A DNA stretch of 8,612 nt from a bacterium (GTDB lineage Bacteria; Ratteibacteria; UBA8468; B48-G9; DTJG01), in assembly GCA_026418655.1 (NCBI GenBank), contig JAOAAW010000194.1:1-8612 (forward strand), in the 5' to 3' direction. Shown here piece after piece: positions 1 through 6,277 of the stretch (the stretch's first letter is position 1; each line of letters starts with the position of its first letter). The notes beneath the pieces are model-generated. The model did not search any database and was not told the DNA's origin. It saw only the letters and a list, made by a program, of their open reading frames with translations. The position numbers were made by a program, and so were the translations under genes.

Positions 1-19
1 AGATGTGTATAAGAGACAG
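1..19 (+). other. Nextera/Tn5 mosaic-end adapter remnant (sequencing artefact)
   Basis: The first 19 bases match exactly the 19-bp Tn5 mosaic end used in Nextera tagmentation libraries (AGATGTGTATAAGAGACAG). It is library sequence left on the end of an assembled contig, not genomic DNA. In the frame of the downstream gene it reads (V/M)YKRQ, a known contaminant signature in database proteins. The GTG at position 5 should therefore not be used as a start codon. Confidence 0.96.
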
Positions 20-535
20 GATGAATCCTTTGATGGATTCATTATGTTAGGGTATCACGCAATGAACGGTACCCCTGACGGTGTGCTTCATCATACACAA
101 AGTTCTATAACAGAGGCAAAATATTTCTATGATGGAATTGAAAGGGGTGAAATTTATCAGTGTGCTGTAATCGCTGGGTATTTCAATGTTCCTGTTATTC
201 TTGTCACGGGCGATGAAGCTGCTTGCAGAGAAGCAAAAGAATTGCTCGGTAATAATTTAACAACAGTTGCAGTGAAAAAAGGAATCAGTAGAGAAGCCGC
301 AATATTGCTTTCACCAGAAGAAACAAAAACAATGCTGATTGAAGGTGCAAAAAGGGCTGTGAAAGCAATTTCTCAAATGAAACCATATAAAGTAAAATTT
401 CCTATCAGGTTAAAAATAAAAACTCTTGGTCCGCAGGGCGCGACATCTGATAATCCATATTTTGTTGAAAGGGAATATGAAGTTAAAAATGCTTTAGATA
501 TAATATGGGGAACAACCGAAATTAAAACAGAATAA
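20..535 (+). CDS. M55 family D-aminopeptidase (DppA-like), 5'-truncated
   Basis: This is the C-terminal 171 residues of a zinc-dependent D-aminopeptidase of the DppA family (MEROPS M55), which removes N-terminal D-amino acids such as D-Ala from short peptides. Counting the first genomic codon (20-22) as residue 1, the sequence shows GYHA at 11-14 (a zinc-ligand His), the GVLHHT segment at 21-26 with the conserved HT, RGE at 42-44 (the likely Glu ligand), and VPVILVTGDE at 57-66. Family members are about 270 residues, so roughly the first 100, with the N-terminal Asp/Glu and another His ligand, lie beyond the contig end. The apparent upstream start is adapter-encoded. The stop lies 14 bp before the amidohydrolase gene, so they are probably co-transcribed. 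The family call is firm; the exact substrate is not known. Confidence 0.87.
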   Translation, partial: DESFDGFIMLGYHAMNGTPDGVLHHTQSSITEAKYFYDGIERGEIYQCAVIAGYFNVPVILVTGDEAACREAKELLGNNLTTVAVKKGISREAAILLSPEETKTMLIEGAKRAVKAISQMKPYKVKFPIRLKIKTLGPQGATSDNPYFVEREYEVKNALDIIWGTTEIKTE

Positions 536-537
536 AG

Positions 538-546
538 AAAGGGGAG
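538..546 (+). promoter_or_regulatory. Ribosome binding site of the amidohydrolase gene
   Basis: AAAGGGGAG sits in the 14-bp gap between the peptidase stop and the ATG at 550. Its AAGG core is 7 nt from that ATG. It supports the chosen start and shows this genome uses Shine-Dalgarno initiation, which matters for comparison with cimA. Confidence 0.75.
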
Positions 547-549
547 AAA

Positions 550-1425
550 ATGTTTATAGATATTCATGTCCATCTGAGGAAGAAACCGATAGTTTTTAAA
601 GATGGAAAACAACATTACGCATCCCCTGAACAATTGTTGAAAAGATATGATGAACTTGGTATTGAAAAAGCCGTAATTTTACCAGGTGGTGCGCCTGAAT
701 GTCAGACTCAAAAACAAAGTGAGGAGGAGGTTCTTGAAATCTGTCAGAAATATTCTGATAGATTTATTCCTTTCTGCAACGTTGACCCACGGTCAATTTC
801 AAATTCTTCTGATGCACCACTTGGCGAAATCCTATCTTATTACAAGAATTTGGGTTGTAAGGGTTTAGGTGAGATAACTGCAAATCTACCTTTTCTTCAT
901 CCAATGGTTCAAAATCTTTTCAAGCATGCGGAAAAGATTGGATTACCGGTGATCTTTCATATCGCTCCACAGATAGGCAATTTCTATGGTCTTTATGATG
1001 ATCCAGGTTTGCCACAGTTGGAAAGAACCTTACAGAGATTTCCGAGTCTTTATTTCCTTGGACATTCTCAGCCATTCTGGGCAGAAATTGCACATCTTGA
1101 AACACCAGCTGATAGATACGGTTATCCAAAATATCCTGTGAGAAAAGAAGGTGTTGTTCCAAAGTTATTCAGAAGATACAAAAATCTTCTTGGAGATTTG
1201 TCAGCTTATAGTGGTTTTAATGCGATATCAAGAGACCCTGAGTATGGAATAGAATTTTTAAATGAGTTTCAAGATAGGTTATTTTTTGGTACGGATATAT
1301 GTTCACCAGATACTCCGGTATGGCTTGTTGATTATCTGAAAACTCTGCTTGAAAAAGGAAAAATTTCCCAGAATGTATTTAATAAAATTGCCCATGATAA
1401 CGCAAAGAAATTATTGAATTTATAA
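550..1425 (+). CDS. Amidohydrolase family protein (PF04909-type metal-dependent hydrolase)
   Basis: This complete 291-residue protein has the layout of amidohydrolase-2 family TIM-barrel enzymes. The N-terminal strand ends in the HxH metal motif (IDIHVH, His6 and His8). Further candidate metal or catalytic positions are GEI (Glu108), VIFH (His137), LGHS (His172) and the terminal FFGTD (Asp249). These are the expected strand-end positions in order, so the enzyme looks intact. No signal peptide is visible, so it should be cytosolic. Known relatives include decarboxylases such as the ACMSD type, hydrolases and many uncharacterised proteins; the sequence does not identify the substrate. A good Shine-Dalgarno and the ATG directly before MFIDIHVH fix the start. 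Being 14 bp behind a D-aminopeptidase suggests a role in catabolism of peptides, amides or cyclic amino-acid derivatives, which is inference. Confidence 0.9.
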   Translation: MFIDIHVHLRKKPIVFKDGKQHYASPEQLLKRYDELGIEKAVILPGGAPECQTQKQSEEEVLEICQKYSDRFIPFCNVDPRSISNSSDAPLGEILSYYKNLGCKGLGEITANLPFLHPMVQNLFKHAEKIGLPVIFHIAPQIGNFYGLYDDPGLPQLERTLQRFPSLYFLGHSQPFWAEIAHLETPADRYGYPKYPVRKEGVVPKLFRRYKNLLGDLSAYSGFNAISRDPEYGIEFLNEFQDRLFFGTDICSPDTPVWLVDYLKTLLEKGKISQNVFNKIAHDNAKKLLNL

Positions 1426-1586
1426 ATGGGGAAAGGGGAAGTTGCTGTTATTTATTGTATTACGATAATGTCTCTTTCATTTATGACGTTTTATTGATGG
1501 AAAGTCCCATTTGAATAACAACGAGATATACCAAAACCAGAACAGTATTTGGGTTGCTTCACCATAAATTCTGTTGAAGAATGAAA

Positions 1587-1654
1587 ATTGATATATTTTG
1601 CTGATCCCAGTCGGTTTTGTTCTAAAAGGATATCCACAATTGAAATATATCAAT
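1587..1654. repeat. 12-bp perfect inverted repeat (arm pair A)
   Basis: ATTGATATATTT at 1587-1598 is exactly complementary to AAATATATCAAT at 1643-1654. Two further G-U pairs (1599/1642, 1600/1641) could extend the stem in RNA. The loop is 44 nt. The arms are AT-rich, so some chance similarity is possible, but 12 matching bases in a row is well above background for so short a gap. Confidence 0.6.
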
Positions 1655-1691
1655 CAGAATTTTAATAGAATTTTTAATCCCCACAACCGAC
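1610..1691. repeat. Imperfect inverted repeat (arm pair B), interleaved with pair A
   Basis: GTCGGTT (1610-1616) pairs with AACCGAC (1685-1691). Read outward, the flanks still agree at most positions (about 11 of 14). The left arm lies inside the loop of pair A and the right arm lies outside it. The order is A-B-A'-B', so in RNA the two stems would form a pseudoknot or exclude one another. Confidence 0.45.
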
Positions 1692-1716
1692 AGGAACTTA
1701 AGATTTTGTTTCCTGT
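1690..1716. repeat. Short hairpin (7-bp stem, 13-nt loop)
   Basis: ACAGGAA (1690-1696) and TTCCTGT (1710-1716) are perfectly complementary around a 13-nt loop. The stem overlaps the last two bases of arm B', so it would compete with that pairing. No T-tract follows directly, so it is not a standard intrinsic terminator. Confidence 0.5.
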
Positions 1717-1828
1717 AGAATTCAGGCCAAAAGTTAAAAAGAACAGAACCTGGAATAAAAGAAAAGACCCCGCATACATATAAATTTGGCAGGATTGCAT
1801 TTACCGTACAATTTTTCCTCTGAATCTT

Positions 1829-1857
1829 TTGACATACTTACCTGTAAAAAGTAAAAT
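1829..1857 (+). promoter_or_regulatory. Sigma70-like promoter of cimA giving a leaderless mRNA
   Basis: A perfect -35 box TTGACA (1829-1834) and a -10 box TAAAAT (1852-1857, five of six consensus bases) are separated by exactly 17 bp. Transcription would begin about 7-9 bp after the -10, at 1864-1866, which is the A of the cimA ATG or a base or two before it. The bases before that ATG hold no Shine-Dalgarno, which agrees with a leaderless transcript. Confidence 0.72.
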
Positions 1858-1865
1858 AATCCACC

Positions 1866-3434
1866 ATGGAAAAGCAAAGAAAGATAGAAATATATGATAC
1901 AACACTCAGAGATGGTGCCCAGGGTGAAAATGTTTTTTTTACAGTCCTTGACCAGATAAAGATTGCTGAAAAACTTGACGATTTTGGTTTTGATTTTATT
2001 GAAGGGGGTTGGCCAGGTTCCAATCCCAAGGCAGAAGAATTTTTCAAAAGGATGTCTACAAAAAAATTAAAGCACAGTAAACTTGTGGCGTTTGGAAGTA
2101 CAAGGAGAAAGAATTTTTCAGCAGATAAAGATCCTTTTCTAAAGGCACTTGTAGATGCAGGAACAGATTTTATTGTCATTTTTGGGAAATCATGGGATCT
2201 TCATGTAAAAGAAGTATTAAGAATTTCCCTGGAAGAAAATCTAAATCTTATAGCGGATTCAATAAGTTATCTCAAGTCAAAAGGAAAATCTGTGTTTTTC
2301 GACGCAGAACATTTTTTTGACGGATTTAAGGATAATCCAGAATACTCAATGAAAACCTTACTAGTTGCTCAGGAATGTGGTGCAGAAAGAATTGTGTTAT
2401 GCGATACGAATGGTGGTTCTCTCCCTTTTGAAGTGGAAGAAATTGTCAGGAAGATTTGCAAACTTCTGAAGACACCTGTTGGAATTCATGCGCATAATGA
2501 TTCTGGTACCGCTATTGCCAATTCAATTGCAGCGGTACGGGCAGGTGCGGTGCATGTTCAGGGAACAGTGAATGGATTTGGTGAAAGGTGTGGCAATGCC
2601 GATCTTACCGCTATCATTCCGATACTCCAGATAAAGATGGGATACAGGTGTCTTGAAGAAGAAAAACTGAACCATCTTACAGGACTATCAAGATATGTAT
2701 ATGAAATAGCAAACATTGTACCGCCTGGAAACCAGCCATTTGTTGGATATAGTGCTTTTACGCATAAAGGTGGAGTACATATTGATGCCGTGAGTAAAAA
2801 TCCAAGAACATATGAACATATTTCTCCAGAAAGAATTGGAAACCAGAGGAGAATACTTATTTCAGAACTTTCAGGCAAGAGTACTGTTTTACAAAAACTC
2901 GGTAAGTACGGGATAGAAAAACAACCAGAACTTATAAAAAAGATTCTGGATACTATAGGCCGGTTAGAAAAAGATGGTTATCAATTTGAATCCGCTGAGG
3001 CATCTTTTGATTTATTGGTCAGAAAGATGTTGGGATTGTATAAAGATCCTTTTATTGTCAAAGGTTTCAGAGTTATTGTTGAGGAAAGGAATTCGAAAAT
3101 AGTGGCAGAGGCTACTGTTAAACTCAAGGTTGGGAAAAAAATAGAATATACTGTTGCAGAAGGGAATGGGCCTGTAAATGCGCTTGATAATGCTTTAAGA
3201 AAAGCTTTAATTCCTTTTTACCAGTGTATTTCAACTCTTAAATTAACCGACTATAAAGTAAGAATTTTGCGGCCGGAAAAGGCAACAGCGGCCATTACAA
3301 GAGTGTTGATTGAATCAATGGATCAGAATGAAACATGGGGGACAATAGGACTTTCAGAGAATATCATCGAAGCATCATGGAAAGCCCTTGTGGATAGTTT
3401 TACCTATAAAATTATTAAAGAAACAGAGAAGTAA
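1866..3434 (+). CDS. cimA: (R)-citramalate synthase
   Basis: CimA condenses acetyl-CoA with pyruvate to (R)-citramalate, the first step of the threonine-independent route to isoleucine. The 522-residue length fits the family. Residues 6-260 form the HMGL-like/DRE-TIM barrel: YDTTLRDGAQ at 10-19 with catalytic Arg15 and Asp16, EGGWPGSNPK at 46-55, the metal-binding HAHND at 208-212, and NGFGERCGNADL at 236-247. HKGGVHIDAV (300-309) belongs to the linker subdomain. About 390-515 is the LeuA-type C-terminal regulatory domain that usually mediates feedback inhibition. TLRDGAQ, rather than the TLRDGEQ of classical isopropylmalate synthases, and the WPGSNPK segment favour CimA; 2-isopropylmalate or homocitrate synthase is less likely. 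The ATG follows a promoter with no leader and no ribosome site. No other ilv or leu genes are in view. Confidence 0.92.
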   Translation: MEKQRKIEIYDTTLRDGAQGENVFFTVLDQIKIAEKLDDFGFDFIEGGWPGSNPKAEEFFKRMSTKKLKHSKLVAFGSTRRKNFSADKDPFLKALVDAGTDFIVIFGKSWDLHVKEVLRISLEENLNLIADSISYLKSKGKSVFFDAEHFFDGFKDNPEYSMKTLLVAQECGAERIVLCDTNGGSLPFEVEEIVRKICKLLKTPVGIHAHNDSGTAIANSIAAVRAGAVHVQGTVNGFGERCGNADLTAIIPILQIKMGYRCLEEEKLNHLTGLSRYVYEIANIVPPGNQPFVGYSAFTHKGGVHIDAVSKNPRTYEHISPERIGNQRRILISELSGKSTVLQKLGKYGIEKQPELIKKILDTIGRLEKDGYQFESAEASFDLLVRKMLGLYKDPFIVKGFRVIVEERNSKIVAEATVKLKVGKKIEYTVAEGNGPVNALDNALRKALIPFYQCISTLKLTDYKVRILRPEKATAAITRVLIESMDQNETWGTIGLSENIIEASWKALVDSFTYKIIKETEK

Positions 3435-3455
3435 TCATTTGGATGATGACTTTTT
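3434..3455 (+). terminator. Weak terminator-like hairpin after cimA
   Basis: ATCAT (3434-3438) and ATGAT (3443-3447) form a 5-bp stem with a TTGG loop, followed after GAC by five T (3451-3455). It lies in the 87-bp gap between the converging cimA and hisA genes, where a terminator is expected. The stem is short and AT-rich, so this is only a candidate. I saw no stronger hairpin in the gap on either strand. Confidence 0.25.
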
Positions 3456-3521
3456 AGTGTTTTAAACTTACTCGATGGTTAAATAGATATCAGCATACCA
3501 TAGTAGAAACGGAACAATTTT

Positions 3522-4379
3522 TTATCCCTGATATTTTTTTATTAGTTGATGAAGATCAATTCTTTGTTCATATAGTGCCTTACCCGTTACCACACCAGAA
3601 ACAGGAAGACCTGAATTAATAATTGTTTCGATGTCCTTTTCTGAACTTATGCCACCACCTACAATGAATTCAATTTTTTTATTTTGCAGATTTTTAACAT
3701 TATTAATAATCCTTGAGAATACCTCAACATCAATTCCGGATAATGTTCCATCTTTTGTTGTATCAGTTATCATGAATTTTGAAAAACCTTTTTCAATAAG
3801 TTTTGTTATTATCCAGGAGGGTTCAACGGGCATTGTTACAAGCCAGCCACTTAGTGCTACAGAATTTCTGGAAACATCTATACTGACCAGTATTTTTTCT
3901 TTTACTTCTGGTTTTAGTTTATCTATGATATCAGGCTCAGGTATTTCTTTCTCTACAACAAATTTTTTATCTGCATATGAATATGCTCTGGATATATCAC
4001 TTATTGTGAAGTTTGCTTCAAGTATCTGAACAAGTACAATGGCTGTTCCTACAATTAAATAATCAATACCAAGTTCTAAGAAATATTTGATTTCCTTGCA
4101 CCTTCTTATTCCGCCTCCAAGTTGTAATTCACATCTTTCAACAGCAACAACGTCTCTAACCTTGACCAGCTTTTTTATTACCTCACAATCTTCGTACAGA
4201 ATCTTTCCATCTCTTGCACCAAGCAATGAGACGATATGAATGCGTCTTGCACCTTTAATTATAAAATCCTTGATAGTCTGCTCTGGATTCAATCCGTAAA
4301 TTGTTATCTTATCAAACCTACCTTTATGTAATCTCACAACTTTACTTTTTTTTAGGTCAATGGCTGGTATTATTAGCAT
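3522..4379 (-). CDS. hisA: Phosphoribosylformimino-5-aminoimidazole carboxamide ribotide isomerase
   Basis: HisA opens the ring of ProFAR to give PRFAR (an Amadori rearrangement), the fourth step of histidine synthesis. The 285-residue (beta/alpha)8 protein shows the N-terminal MLIIPAIDL with catalytic Asp8, LGGGIR at 87-92, SIDV with the second catalytic Asp168, SGW at 177-179, the phosphate-binding TTKDGTLSG at 207-215, and VGGGIS at 240-245. Usual HisA proteins are about 240-250 residues; the excess is mostly between GTA (111-113) and Asp168, where about 30 extra residues sit between strands 4 and 5. The frame stays open 21 codons upstream, but homology begins at the ATG at 4379, which has an AAAAGG site 9 nt before it. 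The start overlaps the end of topA by 23 nt, so translation is likely coupled. No other his gene is in view. Confidence 0.92.
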   Translation of the reverse strand: MLIIPAIDLKKSKVVRLHKGRFDKITIYGLNPEQTIKDFIIKGARRIHIVSLLGARDGKILYEDCEVIKKLVKVRDVVAVERCELQLGGGIRRCKEIKYFLELGIDYLIVGTAIVLVQILEANFTISDISRAYSYADKKFVVEKEIPEPDIIDKLKPEVKEKILVSIDVSRNSVALSGWLVTMPVEPSWIITKLIEKGFSKFMITDTTKDGTLSGIDVEVFSRIINNVKNLQNKKIEFIVGGGISSEKDIETIINSGLPVSGVVTGKALYEQRIDLHQLIKKYQG

Positions 4380-6225
4380 TGTTTTTAACCTTTTCAGTAT
4401 ACCTGCATTTTGGAAAATTTGAACAGCCAATAAATTTTCCATATTTACTTTTTCTTACCACAAGAGTATGTCCACATTCTGGACAATTTTTATCAATTTT
4501 TTCAGGAGTAATCTTAGTTTCTGTTTCTATTTCAGGCAGTACCAATTCGGATGATGCTTTATCGAGTGAATTTTTAAAACTGTTGTAGAACTCTTTCAAT
4601 ACCTCTTTCCAGTATTTTTTGCCCTCAGCAATTTCATCTAGTTCCTTTTCCATTTCAGCTGTGAACTGTACATTTATAATATCAGAAAAATATTTTGATA
4701 AAGCATCGGAAACAATAATTCCTAGTTCTTCTGGGACGAGAACCCTTTTTTCCTTCCTTACATATTTTCTTTTAAGAAGTGTGTTGATCGTTGGCGCATA
4801 AGTCGATGGTCTACCTATTCCAAATTTTTCAAGCGTCTTAATCAGTAAAGCCTCTGAATATCTGGGTGGTGGAGTGGTTTTCTTTTCTTCTTCCTTAATA
4901 TTCTTGATTTCAAGTTTTTCACCGGAAACAATATCATCGGGGATATTTTTTTCTCCTTCGTTTATTTTAATTTTCCACAGTTTCATAAAGCCATCAAAAA
5001 TTACTTTTGATCTGAAAGCTTCAAATGTATAGTTGTTAGCATTTGCTCTTATTGTCAATATTTCAGTTATAGCAGGTTTCATCTGACTTGCGACGAACCT
5101 TTCCCAGATTAGCTTATAAAGGGCGTACTGGTCTTTCTGTAAATATTTTTTTACATATTCGGGAGTTAAATTCACTTGAGTTGGCCTTATTGCTTCATGC
5201 GCTTCTTGAGCATTTGAAACCCGGGTTACATAATTTGGTGGTCTACCCGGGAGATATTCCTTTCCAAAGGTTTCCGCAATAAATCTTGCTGCTTGATTCT
5301 GAGCTATCCTTGAAATAGAAGGGGAATCGGTTCTCATGTAAGTGATTAATCCTACATGAGTTTTCTTCTCAAGAGGGATACCTTCATATAATTGTTGAGC
5401 TAAAAGCATGGTTTTTGAAACACTGAATTTCAGTTTTGTTGACGCTTCCTGTTGTAATGAACTCGTTATAAACGGCGGATAGGGTTCTATGGTTTTTTTT
5501 GTTTTTATCACTTCAGAAACTATCAATGGATAACCTTTTATGTCGTTTATGTATTTTTCAACATCTATCCTGTTTATTATACCCGGTGGGATAATTTTTT
5601 CTTTGTTTATGGCGACAAGAACCATCTCAAAGGTTATTCCTCTGTATTCAACAATAATTCTTATATTCCAATAAGGTTGAGGAACAAAATTTTGAATTTC
5701 TTTTTCTCTTGCAACTATCAATTGAAGTGCAACAGATTGTACCCTTCCAGCAGATAATCTTTTCCCAAGCAAAGGACTGATACTGTATCCAACGATTCTA
5801 TCCAGAATGCGTCTTGTTTGTTGGGAGGCAACAAGATTCATGTCTATTGTTCTGGGTTTCTGAAAGGATTCAAGTACTGCTTGTTTTGTGATTTCGTGGA
5901 ATGCAACTCTTTTGACTTCTTCAATATTTTTTTCGAGAACCGAGGCGGTGTGCCAGGCTATTGCTTCACCTTCTCTATCCTCATCAGTAGCAAGATAGAT
6001 TGAATCCACATGTTGAGTAAGTTTTTTTAAATAGGTAACAATTTTCTTTTTCCCTGGTAATATCCTATACTCTGGAATAAAACTTTCGAGGTTAACTCCG
6101 AATTTATTTTCTGGAAGGTCTCTAATATGACCAAGTGTGGCCTTCACCATATATTCAGGGCCCAGTATATGTCCAATGGTCTTTGCTTTTGCTGGTGATT
6201 CAACTATTACAAGCTTTTTTTTCAT
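4357..6225 (-). CDS. topA: DNA topoisomerase I (type IA)
   Basis: TopA relaxes negatively supercoiled DNA through a transient 5'-phosphotyrosine bond. Numbering from the ATG at 6225 (622 residues): the TOPRIM domain has Glu9 in VESPAKAKTIG and the acidic triad in TDEDREGE (Asp81, Asp83, Glu85); the gate domain carries the catalytic Tyr296 in GLITYMRTDS; PPRYSEALLIKTLEKFGIGRPSTYAP (about 452-477, key residues P, R, E, L, G, R, P, S, T) is a conserved block; one C-terminal zinc ribbon has Cys581, Cys584, Cys601 and Cys607. The protein is shorter than the 865-residue E. coli enzyme because it keeps one ribbon only, as in many other bacteria. A second ATG at 6231 is possible, but the AGAAGGA site is 8 nt from 6225 and only 2 nt from 6231. 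It is transcribed away from argH and overlaps hisA. Confidence 0.96.
   Translation of the reverse strand: MKKKLVIVESPAKAKTIGHILGPEYMVKATLGHIRDLPENKFGVNLESFIPEYRILPGKKKIVTYLKKLTQHVDSIYLATDEDREGEAIAWHTASVLEKNIEEVKRVAFHEITKQAVLESFQKPRTIDMNLVASQQTRRILDRIVGYSISPLLGKRLSAGRVQSVALQLIVAREKEIQNFVPQPYWNIRIIVEYRGITFEMVLVAINKEKIIPPGIINRIDVEKYINDIKGYPLIVSEVIKTKKTIEPYPPFITSSLQQEASTKLKFSVSKTMLLAQQLYEGIPLEKKTHVGLITYMRTDSPSISRIAQNQAARFIAETFGKEYLPGRPPNYVTRVSNAQEAHEAIRPTQVNLTPEYVKKYLQKDQYALYKLIWERFVASQMKPAITEILTIRANANNYTFEAFRSKVIFDGFMKLWKIKINEGEKNIPDDIVSGEKLEIKNIKEEEKKTTPPPRYSEALLIKTLEKFGIGRPSTYAPTINTLLKRKYVRKEKRVLVPEELGIIVSDALSKYFSDIINVQFTAEMEKELDEIAEGKKYWKEVLKEFYNSFKNSLDKASSELVLPEIETETKITPEKIDKNCPECGHTLVVRKSKYGKFIGCSNFPKCRYTEKVKNNANNTSH
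4389..4394 (-). promoter_or_regulatory. Ribosome binding site of hisA inside topA
   Basis: On the minus strand AAAAGG lies 9 nt before the ATG at 4379. It supports that start over the longer open frame beginning at 4442. It falls within the last codons of topA. Confidence 0.6.
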
Positions 6226-6233
6226 TATCATTT

Positions 6234-6240
6234 TCCTTCT
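6234..6240 (-). promoter_or_regulatory. Ribosome binding site that decides the topA start
   Basis: On the minus strand AGAAGGA is spaced 8 nt from the ATG at 6225 and 2 nt from the ATG at 6231. The first spacing is near optimal and the second too short, so the protein probably begins MKKKLVIVESPAKAKT, as is usual for this family. Confidence 0.6.
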
Positions 6241-6248
6241 TTTCGCAA

Positions 6249-6277
6249 TTGCATTATTATAATACTTTTGATAAAAT
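6249..6277 (+). promoter_or_regulatory. Candidate argH promoter
   Basis: TTGCAT (6249-6254, four of six to TTGACA) and TAAAAT (6272-6277, five of six to TATAAT) are 17 bp apart. The start would be near 6284, leaving a leader of about 17 nt that contains the AAGGGG ribosome site (6291-6296, 4 nt before the ATG). A consensus TATAAT at 6258-6263 is an alternative -10, but I see no good -35 for it. Confidence 0.45.
6255..6264. promoter_or_regulatory. Palindromic -10 element between topA and argH
   Basis: TATTATAATA is a perfect 10-bp palindrome, so the consensus TATAAT is present on both strands (6258-6263 on plus, 6256-6261 on minus). It lies in the 75-bp gap between the divergent topA and argH genes, the expected place for a shared bidirectional promoter. 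No convincing -35 was found for topA on the minus strand, so the use of this element is inferred from position and symmetry. Confidence 0.4.

Larger units (their letters stand above)
1426..1865. other. 440-bp gap without a convincing gene
   Basis: No complete gene is supported here. It begins with a 23-codon frame (1426-1497) abutting the amidohydrolase stop. It continues with stop-interrupted frames: one has TGA at 1495, TAA at 1516, TGA at 1582 and TAA at 1663; another is open from 1598 to 1783 (61 codons) with no start signal. Some stretches read like real protein, for example YFADPSRFCSKRI and then RQELKILFPVEFRPKV in a second frame, so this may be a decayed gene or a lineage-specific intergenic repeat, but I recognise no family. 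Interleaved inverted repeats occupy 1587-1716, and a promoter lies at 1829-1857. I saw no tRNA, no T-tracted terminator and no transposase fragment. Confidence 0.6.

Noticed and set aside
21..42. Perfect 8-bp inverted repeat (ATGAATCC / GGATTCAT, 6-nt loop) right after the adapter
   Set aside because: It could suggest a fold-back artefact, but the translation through it (ESFDGFIMLGYHA) fits the M55 family directly upstream of the conserved GYHA, so it is most likely genuine coding sequence with incidental symmetry.
2558..2878. 106-codon open frame on the minus strand
   Set aside because: It is antisense to the conserved part of cimA, including the NGFGERCGNADL and HKGGVH motifs, with no independent evidence for a gene.
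3631..4029. 132-codon open frame on the plus strand
   Set aside because: It lies wholly antisense to hisA, whose product has clear family motifs; the frame has no ribosome site and no recognisable protein features.
4380..4442. 21-codon upstream extension of hisA
   Set aside because: These residues come before the conserved HisA N-terminus (MLIIPAIDL), lie inside topA and have no ribosome site at the right distance; the ATG at 4379 does.
4301..4588. 95-codon open frame on the plus strand over the topA/hisA junction
   Set aside because: It is antisense to the zinc-ribbon end of topA and the start of hisA, both well supported; its hydrophobic look is what antisense reading of this lysine-rich, AT-rich sequence gives.
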